NCBI RefSeq assembly: GCF_025997995.1
Contig: NZ_AP026683.1
Location: 2,232,501 to 2,296,500 of the forward strand
Length of the DNA stretch: 64,000 nucleotides
Source of the DNA: Sediminibacterium sp. TEGAF015
GTDB lineage: Bacteria; Bacteroidota; Bacteroidia; Chitinophagales; Chitinophagaceae
Direction of reading: 5' to 3'
A model generated the notes under the pieces. That model was not told the origin of the DNA. It made no database searches and saw only the letters and a program-made list of their open reading frames with translations. Made by a program: the position numbers and the translations under genes. Below are positions 55,312-64,000 of this stretch, one piece after another (within the stretch, counting starts at the first letter, position 1; each line of letters starts with the position of its first letter).

Positions 55312-58131
55312 ATGGAAAAGAAACTATTTCTGTTAGATGCTTTGGCATTAATTTATAGAGCCTATTATGCATTAATCCGAAACCCAAGAATTACTTCAAA
55401 AGGAATAAATACAAATGCACAATTTGGGTTTACCTCAACTTTATATGATTTGATAAATAAAGAAAAACCCACACACCTTGCTGTCTGTTTTGATACACAT
55501 GCACCAACAGAAAGACACACTGATTTTACAGATTATAAAGCAAACAGACAGGAAGCACCTGAAGATTTATTGGCATCACTTCCTGATATACAAAGAATCA
55601 TACGCGGATTTAATATTCCGGTTGTAGAAATTGATGGATACGAGGCCGATGATATAATAGGAACACTAGCCTGGCAGGCAGCCGACAAAGGCTATAATGT
55701 GTACATGGTTACCCCTGATAAAGACTATGGTCAATTGTTGATACACCCACATGTATATATTTATAAACCACCTGCATATGGAAATGCAGAAGAAATATTA
55801 GATGCAGCAAAAATTTGCACTAAATGGGATATAGCTAGGGTTGAGCAAGTTGTTGATATGCTCGGTTTAATGGGAGATGCGGTTGATAATATTCCTGGTA
55901 TACCTGGTGTTGGTGAAAAAACAGCCGCTAAGTTATTGAAGGAGTATGACACACTAGAAAATATCCTTGAGAATGCCGATAAAATAAAAGGAGCATTAGG
56001 TGAAAAAGTAAGGGCAGGAAAAGAATCGGCAATTATCAGCAAAAAACTGGCAACAATCATTACTAATGTACCCGTTGAATTTCATGAAGAAGATTTTCGA
56101 CTTAAAGACTGGAATAGGGAAGAACTTAATACAGTTTTTACAGAATTGGAATTTAAGACATTGGGTAAAAGGATATTGGGAGAAACGTTTAATGCGTTTC
56201 AGGCTGCACCAGTTGCAGTTCAAACAGATTTATTCGGAAATGCTGTTGAGGAAAAGAAAACTGTTGAAAAGGAAACTATTATAGAGGACCATAGTTTTGG
56301 GTTGGTTGCAGAAAAGAATATAGAAAACACTTCTCATGAATATCGGTTAGTTGAGATTGATGCAGAAATAAGAGATTTAGTAGCACTACTTAATCAACAG
56401 AAAGAAATTTGTTTTGATACAGAAACAACTGGAACGGATGCTAATAATGTAGAACTTGTTGGGATAAGTTTTTCCTTTGAAAAAGGTAAAGCTTATTATA
56501 TCCCATTCACAAATAATCAAAAAGAGGTAAAAGAAAAGCTTTTGTTGCTGAAGCCTTTATTTGACAATGCAAATATTTGCTGGGTGGGGCAAAATATAAA
56601 ATATGATTTGTTGATTTTGAAGTGGTATGGAATAGAGCCAACAGGAAGCTTATTTGATACTATGTTAGCACACTATGTAATTGAGCCAGAGGGCAGAAGG
56701 AGCATGGATTTGTTAAGTGCACAATATCTTGGTTATGAACCGGTTTCCATTGAAACACTTATTGGAAAAAAAGGAAAAAACCAAGGTAATATGCGGGATG
56801 TGGCCATTGATAAGATAAAGGAATATGCAGCAGAAGACGCCGATATTACATTGCAATTAAAACATTGCTTTGCCCCGCTATTAAAGACGAAAGAAGTTGA
56901 AAAAGTATTCTATGAAGTAGAAAACCCCCTGGTAAGAGTTTTAACAGATATGGAATATGAGGGGGTTAAAATTGATGAATCCTTTTTGAATGACTACAGT
57001 AAAGAATTAGAAAAAGAAGCAAAAAAGTGCGAAGAAAGTGTTTATGAGCAGGCTGGTGTTCGGTTCAATTTAGCTTCTCCAAAACAATTAGGTGAAGTGT
57101 TATTCGATAAACTACAATTAGATCCAAAAGCAAAAAAAACTAAAACCGGACAATATGCCACCGGTGAAGATGTATTATTAAAATTGGCAGGAGAACATAA
57201 AATTGTAGAAGATATTCTAGGATTCAGAGAATTAACCAAACTAAAATCAACGTATGTAGATGCGCTACCCGAAATGATTAACCCCCGCACGGGTCGTGTT
57301 CATACCTCCTATGCACAGGCTGTTGCGGTTACTGGAAGACTAAGTAGCAACAATCCGAATCTACAGAATATCCCTATAAGAACAGCTAGAGGAAGAGAAA
57401 TAAGAAAAGCATTTATTCCGAGAGAGCCGGGACGCATATTGTTAAGTGCTGATTATTCGCAAATTGAATTGAGAATAGTAGCCGCAATAAGTGGAGATCC
57501 GAATTTGTGTGATGCATTTAAACAAAGAAAAGACATTCATACAGCTACAGCAGCAAAAGTGTATGGAGTTTCAGAAACAGATGTAACAAAGGAAATGCGC
57601 TATAAAGCAAAAAGTGTAAACTTTGGCATTATCTATGGACAAGGTGCTTTTGGGCTGGCAGAAAACCTCGGCGTGAGCAGAAAGGAAGCGCAGGAAATAA
57701 TTAACAACTATAAGAAAGAATTCCCATTCATTCAAAAATACATGGATGATCAGATAAACTTTGCAAAAGAGAACGATTATGTACAAACCCTAATGGGTAG
57801 AAAACGGTGGTTAAGAGACATTCATAGTGCTAATTTTACTGTAAGGGGGTTTGCAGAAAGAAACGCTATCAATTCACCTATACAAGGAACGGCTGCGGAT
57901 ATGATTAAAATGGCGATGATTAAGGTTCATCAGGAAATGAAGAAGGGGGATTGGAAATCAAAAATGATATTACAGGTACACGATGAATTGGTTTTTGATG
58001 CAATAGTGGAAGAAGCCGATGACCTTCAAAATCTTATTATTCAATGTATGGTATCAGCCCTGCCCTTACCAAACGGAGTTCCTGTGGAAGCCGAAGTAGG
58101 GAGAGGTAACAACTGGTTAGAAGCACATTAA
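55312..58131 (+). CDS. polA: DNA polymerase I
   Basis: 939 residues with all three classical activities. The 5' flap nuclease domain (about 1-290) starts KLFLLDALALIYRAYYAL and has GFTSTLYDLI, YMVTPDKDYGQLL and GDAVDNIPGIPGVGEKTA. The 3'-5' exonuclease is intact: CFDTETTGTD (near 367, D-E) with the later QNIKYDLLILKWYG and YAAEDADITLQL. The polymerase has motif A LLSADYSQIELRIVAAISGD (about 712), motif B RYKAKSVNFGIIYGQGAFGL, and motif C LQVHDELVFDA (about 889). It fills gaps and removes RNA primers in replication and repair. Six bases separate it from the membrane hydroxylase gene, so they are co-transcribed. Confidence 0.97.
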   Translation: MEKKLFLLDALALIYRAYYALIRNPRITSKGINTNAQFGFTSTLYDLINKEKPTHLAVCFDTHAPTERHTDFTDYKANRQEAPEDLLASLPDIQRIIRGFNIPVVEIDGYEADDIIGTLAWQAADKGYNVYMVTPDKDYGQLLIHPHVYIYKPPAYGNAEEILDAAKICTKWDIARVEQVVDMLGLMGDAVDNIPGIPGVGEKTAAKLLKEYDTLENILENADKIKGALGEKVRAGKESAIISKKLATIITNVPVEFHEEDFRLKDWNREELNTVFTELEFKTLGKRILGETFNAFQAAPVAVQTDLFGNAVEEKKTVEKETIIEDHSFGLVAEKNIENTSHEYRLVEIDAEIRDLVALLNQQKEICFDTETTGTDANNVELVGISFSFEKGKAYYIPFTNNQKEVKEKLLLLKPLFDNANICWVGQNIKYDLLILKWYGIEPTGSLFDTMLAHYVIEPEGRRSMDLLSAQYLGYEPVSIETLIGKKGKNQGNMRDVAIDKIKEYAAEDADITLQLKHCFAPLLKTKEVEKVFYEVENPLVRVLTDMEYEGVKIDESFLNDYSKELEKEAKKCEESVYEQAGVRFNLASPKQLGEVLFDKLQLDPKAKKTKTGQYATGEDVLLKLAGEHKIVEDILGFRELTKLKSTYVDALPEMINPRTGRVHTSYAQAVAVTGRLSSNNPNLQNIPIRTARGREIRKAFIPREPGRILLSADYSQIELRIVAAISGDPNLCDAFKQRKDIHTATAAKVYGVSETDVTKEMRYKAKSVNFGIIYGQGAFGLAENLGVSRKEAQEIINNYKKEFPFIQKYMDDQINFAKENDYVQTLMGRKRWLRDIHSANFTVRGFAERNAINSPIQGTAADMIKMAMIKVHQEMKKGDWKSKMILQVHDELVFDAIVEEADDLQNLIIQCMVSALPLPNGVPVEAEVGRGNNWLEAH

Positions 58132-58137
58132 TAAACT

Positions 58138-58905
58138 ATGAATTGGGAATTCTTTTTTACTGCATTTCAAAAAATTAGTAGCAGATATTTTATTGTTGCA
58201 CTAATTGCGTTTATGTTGTTCTATGTAATATTCAGAAGAAAATATTTCTACCTGAAAATACAGCAAAAATTTCCCCGGAATAATGATTATATAAGAGAAC
58301 TATTCTATTCAATAGTAACAATGTTAATATTCAGTTTAATAGTTGTTGTATTGAATAGTCCCCCTATTGCAGAACAAACAACTAGGTATCAATCAATAGA
58401 AACATATGGATGGGCTTATTACTTCAGTGTGTTTCCGGTGCTTTTTATGATGCATGACTTATACTTTTATATTATGCATAGAATAATGCATCACCCCGCC
58501 TTGTTTAAATACATACACCTCGTTCATCATAAATCAACCAACCCTTCACCATGGGCAGCATATGCATTTCATCCATTGGAAGCAATTATAGAACAGGGAA
58601 TTGTTATCATTTTTTATTTTACCCTTCCCATCCATATTACTCATTTAGCTATCTTCTTTCTTTTTTCCATTATATACAACGTATATGGGCATCTTGGATA
58701 TGAATTATATCCAAAAGGATTTAATAGAACAAAAATTGGTAAATGGATTAATACTTCAATAAACCACAATCAACATCACCAATACTTCAAAGGTAATTAT
58801 GGGTTGTATACTTTAATATGGGATAGATTATTTGATACGATCAGAAAAGATTATGATAATCAATTTGAGAACATATCAAACAGAAAACCAGACCTAATAG
58901 ATTAA
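58138..58905 (+). CDS. Fatty acid hydroxylase/sterol desaturase family membrane protein
   Basis: 255 residues with several membrane helices (about 15-35, 55-75, 95-115, 145-175). The eight-histidine di-iron signature of the superfamily is present: HDLYFYIMHRIMHHP (HxxxxxxH and HH), HLVHHKSTNP (HxxHH) and NHNQHHQYFKG (HxxHH). Such enzymes use O2 to hydroxylate or desaturate lipids in the membrane. Candidates in Bacteroidota include hydroxylation of sphingoid bases or fatty acyl chains, but the substrate is not shown here. It is in one run with polA and converges with the DUF2480 gene with no gap. The gene is more AT-rich than most. Confidence 0.88.
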   Translation: MNWEFFFTAFQKISSRYFIVALIAFMLFYVIFRRKYFYLKIQQKFPRNNDYIRELFYSIVTMLIFSLIVVVLNSPPIAEQTTRYQSIETYGWAYYFSVFPVLFMMHDLYFYIMHRIMHHPALFKYIHLVHHKSTNPSPWAAYAFHPLEAIIEQGIVIIFYFTLPIHITHLAIFFLFSIIYNVYGHLGYELYPKGFNRTKIGKWINTSINHNQHHQYFKGNYGLYTLIWDRLFDTIRKDYDNQFENISNRKPDLID

Positions 58906-59409
58906 TCACTTCTTCTTATACAAAGGAACCGTGCTACATGGCTCACCATACATAATGCTCTTTGCATATGGTCTTAATAAAGAAGTAATTTTTACATACG
59001 CAGAAGCAGGAACTGGATCTTCACCACATCCTTTTACAACAACCCGTTGATCGGTATAATCAGAAGGATTAATTGAATTCATTGCATCTAATAACAGTTG
59101 TTCTCTTAATGAAGCTTCGCTACCAAAATGAACAGATTTTGCTACGGGTGTTAAGTAAACAGCCACAAGCATATTAGCCCACATAGGAATAATTGCATCT
59201 GCACTGCATGTTATAGCAACATGTGCATCTTTGAATTCACTCCAGTCAATGCTTAATAAAGCAGTTCGGAAATCCTTTTCTTTTAAAATAAGACCCATGA
59301 AAAGATGATCTTTTAAATCAAATACTTTTATGGTTTCTTTTGTAAAGTAAGATTCCAGATCCAGGCTAATGATGCCACTTTGTTCAACTTTATTAACAAT
59401 GGGTTCCAT
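58906..59409 (-). CDS. DUF2480 family protein
   Basis: 167 residues, full family length, without signal peptide. Recognised by NKVEQSGIISLDLESYF, LKDHLFMGLILKEKDFR, ITCSADAIIPMWANMLVA, VVKGCGEDPVPASAYVKIT and the end SIMYGEPCSTVPLYKKK. DUF2480 is common in Bacteroidota and, as far as I know, has no assigned function. The conserved cysteines (CSADA, KGCGED, EPCS) could bind a metal or be redox-active, which is my speculation. It is convergent with the hydroxylase gene with its stop codon directly abutting. Its promoter region is upstream at about 59410-59450. Confidence 0.85.
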   Translation of the reverse strand: MEPIVNKVEQSGIISLDLESYFTKETIKVFDLKDHLFMGLILKEKDFRTALLSIDWSEFKDAHVAITCSADAIIPMWANMLVAVYLTPVAKSVHFGSEASLREQLLLDAMNSINPSDYTDQRVVVKGCGEDPVPASAYVKITSLLRPYAKSIMYGEPCSTVPLYKKK

Positions 59410-59458
59410 AACAACATAAAATTAGCCTGTTTCCATGAATCTTATTTACGAGAGTCGC

Positions 59459-59486
59459 AAAAAAAACCCACTCTAATGAGTGGGTT
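59459..59486 (-). terminator. Intrinsic terminator after ppiD
   Basis: On the minus strand AACCCACTC pairs with GAGTGGGTT around ATTA (59465-59486), followed by T residues (A run at 59459-59466). It lies 21 bases beyond the ppiD stop. Confidence 0.85.
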
Positions 59487-59506
59487 CTCTTAATAAAATG
59501 TAACGA

Positions 59507-61597
59507 TTAATAAAAATCGAAACGGTTATCTTTTACAGTTGCGGCTTTTCTAAGTGCTTCAACACTTCTGTAAGCAGCCATTTTTCTGTTTTGGATTAAG
59601 GTTTGTTTAACAGATTCTGGTAAAGCATCGGCAGACTTGGCACCAATATTTTCTACTTTAACAGCATAAACACCAGCATTACCAGCAATTAAGGAAGAAG
59701 CTTTTCCAAGATTTGCTTTATTAAAAGCAGCACCTACCATTTTAGGTTCATTTCCAACACCATTTACGAAACCGGCATTAAAAGCAATGCTGTCAGCTCT
59801 AAGAATAGATGCACCAGAAGACTTAGCTAATTCTTCAAGCGTACTCCCCTTCATTTTGGTATCGATGATAATTTTGGCTTTCTTCTCATTTCTGATTACG
59901 CCTTCAACTAATGGTCTGGCTTCTGTTGCACTCATTAATCCCGCTTTATTAATACCAGTAATCATAGCAACAATAATCTGATCGCCTACTTCTGTAGGAT
60001 CTGAAACAGCTCCTTCTTTATTTTCATAAATCCATCTAACCAATGAACGCGTATTGGCCATAGTACCTACGGTAAAATCATTTTTCTTGATATCGCTAGC
60101 TGGTAAAATTGGTTTAGCCAATTTAGCAGCATTCTCATTAAATTCTTTAGATGATTTTGCAGAAGCCACAAATTTTGCTGCAGCAGTATTTGCTTCATTT
60201 ACAGTTTCATTACTACTAATGATAGGCTTTGCTAAATAAGCAATTTTGTAAGCAGCTGCGCGATTCTTCTGACCTAATATTTCAATATAGTGATAACCAT
60301 AATCAGTTTTAACAACACCTTTTGTTCCAACAGCATTATCAAAAGCAAAATCATTAAATGGAATTACCATCTGTCCCTGAGGGAAATAATCGTATACACC
60401 TCCCTTATCTTTGCTTCCTCCGTCATCAGAATATTTAGCTACCAATGCATTGAAATCAGCACCACTTTTAATAGCAGTTTGAATACTATCAACTAATTTC
60501 TTAGCTGTAGAATCATCACGAACCATTTGACCAGACTGAGGATCATTGGTACCAATTAAGATATGTCTTACAGAAACACTATCAGGCCATTGCTTTATTC
60601 CTACCATCTTAGCAATAACAAAATTATTGCCATCAATATAAGGTCCAAAAACACCACCAACAGGTAAGCGAGTAATTGAATCTTTATTAGCTACCTGAAT
60701 TCTGCTTCCGCCGAAATAACTATTATAATAAGGCAACTCAGTACCTACCTTACCTAAATAAGCAGCAGCATCAGAAGTAGATATAAATTCAGCTTTTAAA
60801 GCATTAATTTGAGATAGTGTAGCCGCAGAATCAGCAGAAGTTGGTGCTGCACTGAAATTCACATATACAATAGATCTGGTCTCTTCTTCTTTTTTGAATT
60901 CATTACTGTGTTTCTTTACATAAGAATTAATATCAGCATCTGAAACTTTCACAGTTGAATCAGGAATAGCTACATAAGGATAGAGTACATAAGAAGCATT
61001 AGAAACAGCATTATTATCTGCCTGTTGTTTTTCAACCAACCATTTTGGTACATAAACAGATTGTAATAATAAATTCTGATATTTATTACGTAGACTATTT
61101 TGGATAGTAGGCTCAATGTAACCAGTTGTAATCATTTTTACCTGCTCTGCATTTTTGCTCTTTTTTATTTGTGCAAAAGCTCTTTTTGCATCATCTACCT
61201 TAAACTCACCAGTTTTTGGATCGGTAAATTCCTGACGCAAAGGAGAGTTATCTCCAAATAGAATATCATTCAATTCTTTGGCAGATACAGTTAAACCCAA
61301 TTTTTCAAACTCTTGGTTTAATACTATATTATCTACCTCCATGTTGAACACATTACCAATTAATTGTTCACGGGTAGCACCTTGACCAGCATACATAGCT
61401 TCCTGAGATTTAAGGCGCTCTTCAAAAGTACCCCTGTCAATGGTTGTACCATTTACTTTTGCAATAACTGAACTGTTAGAAAAAGCAGAACCTCCACGCC
61501 CTGCTCCATCCTGAAGAATAAACGCAATTAAAGCAACAGCAATAATTACAAAAATGATCCAGGTACCGCGATCACGAATTGTTTGAATTACAGACAT
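59507..61597 (-). CDS. ppiD: PpiD-like membrane-anchored peptidylprolyl isomerase
   Basis: 696 residues. One N-terminal membrane helix (TWIIFVIIAVALIAFIL, about 12-28) anchors a large periplasmic chain. A SurA-N-like region (KVNGTTIDRGTFEERLKSQE, VFNMEVDNIVLNQEFEKLGL) comes next. A parvulin domain lies at about 335-430 (VRHILIGTND, GADFNALVAKYSDDGG, KGGVYDYFPQGQMVIPF, VVKTDYGYHYIEILG), and a second, weaker repeat follows it. This is the PpiD/SurA class that assists folding of secreted and outer-membrane proteins such as the SusC barrels. It is divergent from nadA across a 480-base gap and has its own terminator. Confidence 0.92.
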   Translation of the reverse strand: MSVIQTIRDRGTWIIFVIIAVALIAFILQDGAGRGGSAFSNSSVIAKVNGTTIDRGTFEERLKSQEAMYAGQGATREQLIGNVFNMEVDNIVLNQEFEKLGLTVSAKELNDILFGDNSPLRQEFTDPKTGEFKVDDAKRAFAQIKKSKNAEQVKMITTGYIEPTIQNSLRNKYQNLLLQSVYVPKWLVEKQQADNNAVSNASYVLYPYVAIPDSTVKVSDADINSYVKKHSNEFKKEEETRSIVYVNFSAAPTSADSAATLSQINALKAEFISTSDAAAYLGKVGTELPYYNSYFGGSRIQVANKDSITRLPVGGVFGPYIDGNNFVIAKMVGIKQWPDSVSVRHILIGTNDPQSGQMVRDDSTAKKLVDSIQTAIKSGADFNALVAKYSDDGGSKDKGGVYDYFPQGQMVIPFNDFAFDNAVGTKGVVKTDYGYHYIEILGQKNRAAAYKIAYLAKPIISSNETVNEANTAAAKFVASAKSSKEFNENAAKLAKPILPASDIKKNDFTVGTMANTRSLVRWIYENKEGAVSDPTEVGDQIIVAMITGINKAGLMSATEARPLVEGVIRNEKKAKIIIDTKMKGSTLEELAKSSGASILRADSIAFNAGFVNGVGNEPKMVGAAFNKANLGKASSLIAGNAGVYAVKVENIGAKSADALPESVKQTLIQNRKMAAYRSVEALRKAATVKDNRFDFY

Positions 61598-61644
61598 AGT
61601 GTAAATAATTAATATATAATTTATCCCGATTGTACACGGGGAGG

Positions 61645-61652
61645 CAAAAATA
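61645..61652 (-). promoter_or_regulatory. Candidate -7 element of ppiD
   Basis: The minus strand reads TATTTTTG, matching TAnnTTTG, about 48 bases upstream of the ppiD ATG. In such A/T-rich DNA a chance match is quite possible, and no -33 TTG is clear. Confidence 0.35.
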
Positions 61653-61981
61653 AGGGAAAATAAAGTAGAATAAGATGTGGAAAAATATACACATCTATCT
61701 GTTAGTAACCAGAAAAACAGGTGGAAAAATTACCTTTTAATTAAAAAAAATGTGAAAAGAAATAGAATAAATAGGTAAATATCGGAGTGAATGAGGTTAA
61801 AGAGCAGAAAACAGCAGGTATTTATACCTGTTAATTAACAGTGAAACAAAAGTGAATAACCCAAAACAATGAATGTTAATTCAGTTATACCACCCTGTTA
61901 ATAAAGTATATAAACAATATAAGGATATGAAATAACAAGTCTAATAAAAATGTGAATAGCTGTGAATAAACGAACTAACCT

Positions 61982-61989
61982 TAGCTTTG
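61982..61989 (+). promoter_or_regulatory. Candidate -7 element of nadA
   Basis: TAGCTTTG matches TAnnTTTG and would give a leader of about 80 bases to nadA. The exact DnaA-like 9-mer (61961-61969) lies where RNA polymerase would bind, so an AT-rich binding protein there could also regulate nadA. Confidence 0.4.
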
Positions 61990-62077
61990 TACAATGTGTG
62001 TAACAAAGTTTTCCCGATATACACATGCCTAATAGTAGTAGTTGATTTTATATAAATAATTATTAAATATTATTACT

Positions 62078-63088
62078 TTGAATATTAACATCGCAAAAGA
62101 GAAATTAGCAGTTAACGGATTTTTAGATTTGGAAATTGATCCTGAATTGGATCTATTTGCAGAGATAGAAAAATTGAAAAAAGAAAAAAATGCTGTTCTA
62201 CTCGCTCACTATTACCAGGATACAGATATACAAGATGTGGCAGATTATATTGGGGATAGTCTCGGTCTTGCTCAACAAGCTAAACAGACAACTGCTGATA
62301 TTATCGTTTTTGCCGGAGTACATTTTATGGCAGAAACAGCTAAAATTTTAAACCCTACAAAAAAAGTTCTTCTACCCGATTTAAAAGCAGGTTGTTCTTT
62401 GGCTGATAGTGCTCCTGCCCCACTTTTTAAGGCTTTTAAAGAAAAACACCCCGATCATCTAGTTGTTTCCTATATCAATTGTACGGCAGAAATAAAAGCA
62501 TTAAGTGATATTATCTGTACTAGTGGAAATGCAGAGAAAATTATTGAAAGTATCCCTGCCGATCAACCCATCCTATTTGCTCCAGATAAAAATTTAGGTG
62601 CCTACCTTAATAAAAAAACAGGCAGGAATATGTTGCTTTGGAATGGTGCTTGTGTAGTGCATGAAATATTTAGTCTGGAGAAAATAGTAAAATTAAAAAT
62701 TAGACATCCTGAAGCAAAATTGATTGCACATCCGGAATGTGAAGAAGCTATTTTAAATATTGCTGATTATATTGGGAGTACCACCCAATTATTAAAATAC
62801 ACACAGACAGACGCTAATTCCTCTTATATCGTAGCAACTGAAACTGGTATTTTACATCAGATGCAGCTAAATAATCCAACCAAAACTTTTATTCCTGCAC
62901 CACCTAATAACAATTGTGCCTGCAATGATTGTCCGTATATGAAATTAAATACCTTGGAAAAAATATACCTCTGTATGAAGTACGAACTTCCTGAAATTCA
63001 TATGGATGAAACATTAAGATTACAGGCACTTATACCAATGGAAAGAATGATGGATATCAGTAGGGCTGCCGGTTTAATAGGTGGATAA
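62078..63088 (+). CDS. nadA: Quinolinate synthase A
   Basis: 336 residues. [23 protein letters not shown] is the NadA hallmark. The three cysteines for the [4Fe-4S] cluster are C106 (LKAGCSLAD), C192 (WNGACVVHE) and C285 ([16 protein letters not shown]). HPECEEAI and TETGILHQM complete the active site. It condenses iminoaspartate with dihydroxyacetone phosphate to quinolinate in de novo NAD+ synthesis. No ATG starts the frame: an in-frame TAA at 62057 leaves TTG at 62078 as the only reasonable start ([10 protein letters not shown]). NadB and NadC genes are not in the window. It is divergent from ppiD and precedes the cytochrome peroxidase gene. Confidence 0.95.
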   Translation: MNINIAKEKLAVNGFLDLEIDPELDLFAEIEKLKKEKNAVLLAHYYQDTDIQDVADYIGDSLGLAQQAKQTTADIIVFAGVHFMAETAKILNPTKKVLLPDLKAGCSLADSAPAPLFKAFKEKHPDHLVVSYINCTAEIKALSDIICTSGNAEKIIESIPADQPILFAPDKNLGAYLNKKTGRNMLLWNGACVVHEIFSLEKIVKLKIRHPEAKLIAHPECEEAILNIADYIGSTTQLLKYTQTDANSSYIVATETGILHQMQLNNPTKTFIPAPPNNNCACNDCPYMKLNTLEKIYLCMKYELPEIHMDETLRLQALIPMERMMDISRAAGLIGG

Positions 63089-63166
63089 ATTTTCTTTTAA
63101 CATATTATTTTATTTTTCATTTAAACGAAAGGAAATTATTCATATCAAAGCATCCAAATGCCAGAT

Positions 63167-64000
63167 ATGAATAAAACTTATTCTTTCCTGCTGATTCTTT
63201 TGATTAGCCTTGTTGCTTGTAATAAGGCCGATCAAACCGTAGTTACACCTATTACCAATAGTTCAGGAGATAATCCTTTAATATCTGCTGCTTTAAATTT
63301 ACCCGCAAGTCCTTTTGATTATGTGAATGCAGGATTGCCTGCTTATTTTTTTCAGAATGCTGGTGGAGGAGCGCCTACTTCAGTAAATGGAATTGATAAT
63401 ACACCTGCTGCAAATCCCATTACCAATAATGGTGCAACATTGGGAAGAGTCTTATTTTATGATAAAAATTTAAGTGTCAATAAAACCATTTCTTGTGCCA
63501 GTTGCCATAATCCGGCATTTGGATTTAGTGATACTGCTGTTTTAAGTAATGGATTTGCTGGTGGAAAGACAGAAAGACATTCCATGAGTTTAATTAATGC
63601 AAAATTTTATCAAAGAGGACGTTTTTTCTGGGATGAAAGAGCAGCAACACTGGAAGACCAGGTTCTTATGCCATTTCAGGATCCCGTAGAAATGGGTATG
63701 ACGCTGGCATTGATTGCGCAAAGAGTAAGAGAGCAAACATACTATGCTCCTTTAATCACGAATGCATTTGGTGATACAGCAGTGAATACGAATAGAATTG
63801 CAAGAGCACTGGCTCAATTTGTAAGAAGTATTGTTAGTAGCAATAGTAAATATGATGCCGGAAGAGCCCAGGTAAATAATCCCGTGGCTGATTTTCCTAA
63901 TTTTACTGCTGAAGAAAATCAGGGAAAAAGAATATTTATAATCCCTGTTCAAAATGGCGGTGCCGGATGTTTTGGCTGTCATACTACAGAAGCTTTTGTT
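63167..64000 (+). CDS. Diheme cytochrome c peroxidase lipoprotein, C-terminus cut by window edge
   Basis: 278 codons visible. I start at the ATG 63167; a second in-frame ATG lies three codons upstream (63158). The N-terminus is a lipoprotein signal (FLLILLISLVACNK), so it is attached to a membrane facing the periplasm. The first heme site is SCASCHNPAFGFSD and the second, near the edge, is CFGCHTTEAFV; LGRVLFYDKNLS and WDERAATLEDQVLMPFQDPVEMG are characteristic of the family. It belongs to the CcpA/MauG peroxidase group that reduces H2O2 with electrons from c-type cytochromes. The missing C-terminus holds the distal heme ligand, so the exact subgroup is open. Confidence 0.9.
   Translation, partial: MNKTYSFLLILLISLVACNKADQTVVTPITNSSGDNPLISAALNLPASPFDYVNAGLPAYFFQNAGGGAPTSVNGIDNTPAANPITNNGATLGRVLFYDKNLSVNKTISCASCHNPAFGFSDTAVLSNGFAGGKTERHSMSLINAKFYQRGRFFWDERAATLEDQVLMPFQDPVEMGMTLALIAQRVREQTYYAPLITNAFGDTAVNTNRIARALAQFVRSIVSSNSKYDAGRAQVNNPVADFPNFTAEENQGKRIFIIPVQNGGAGCFGCHTTEAFV

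Larger units (their letters stand above)
61598..62077. other. AT-rich gap with DnaA-box-like cluster, candidate oriC
   Basis: This is the only gene-free stretch over 300 bases. It is strongly AT-rich with A and T runs and lacks a plausible ORF. DnaA-box-like 9-mers (consensus TTATNCACA) are at 61676-61684 (minus, one mismatch), 61685-61693 (plus, one), 61851-61859 (minus, one), 61896-61904 (minus, one), 61951-61959 (minus, one), 61961-61969 (minus, exact) and 62017-62025 (plus, one). The first two abut as an inverted pair; 61951 and 61961 are tandem, 10 bases apart. Palindromes lie at 61815-61830 and 61828-61841. It also has to carry the divergent ppiD and nadA promoters. Replication origin is inferred, not shown. 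Confidence 0.45.

Overview
The window reads as chromosomal DNA of a Bacteroidota bacterium, most likely of the Chitinophagaceae or a close relative. That placement is inferred from gene content and motifs; no database was consulted. The supporting signs are two SusC/SusD outer-membrane pairs, a type IX secretion (T9SS) type-B C-terminal domain with its own PorP/SprF-like protein, serine palmitoyltransferase, a bactofilin, Rho with a long low-complexity N-terminal insert, a DUF2480-type protein, and promoters of the TAnnTTTG (-7) type. The DNA is AT-rich with moderate gene spacing. I see no prophage, insertion sequence or CRISPR array.

Layout. 1-1976 (minus): a GNAT-like acyltransferase cut by the window edge and serine palmitoyltransferase, a likely sphingolipid module. 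2207-3847: a secreted esterase with two hydrolase domains. 3857-10015 (minus): a compact five-gene run of metallophosphoesterase, MurG-like glycosyltransferase, GH1 beta-glucosidase, secreted amidohydrolase and SLC13 transporter. 10162-10722: bactofilin. 10943-18801: secreted or envelope hydrolases (DUF1080 lipoprotein, M1 and S9 peptidases), an FAD oxidoreductase, a small molybdopterin-fold protein and a divergent sirtuin. 18957-23014: T9SS type-B metalloprotease with PorP/SprF partner. 23025-26767: photolyase/cryptochrome and a multi-PAS histidine kinase.

26900-45829 holds two paralogous SusC/SusD loci, each followed by a secreted phosphoesterase. They flank a core block of tRNA-Phe, asnS and rho. 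The second locus is preceded by an S9 peptidase. Neither contains glycoside hydrolases, so they look more like phosphoester or peptide scavenging systems than polysaccharide loci.

45938-48708: nadD-feoA (minus) diverge from ybeY, a CAP-domain protein, a short repeat tract with parS-half-site-like words, and an HNH-like protein. 48735-63088 holds mnmG, two secreted amidohydrolase-fold proteins (two of the three catalytic modules look degenerate), polA, a fatty-acid-hydroxylase-family membrane protein, DUF2480, ppiD and nadA. The 480-base AT-rich gap between the divergent ppiD and nadA holds a cluster of DnaA-box-like 9-mers and is a candidate replication origin. A diheme cytochrome c peroxidase lipoprotein runs off the right edge.

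The points most worth a second look are the candidate origin, the repeat tract upstream of mnmG, a recurrent TAnnTTTG-N4-ATG arrangement implying leaderless mRNAs, the phosphoesterase-coupled SusCD pairs, the glycolipid-like operon and the degenerate amidohydrolases.
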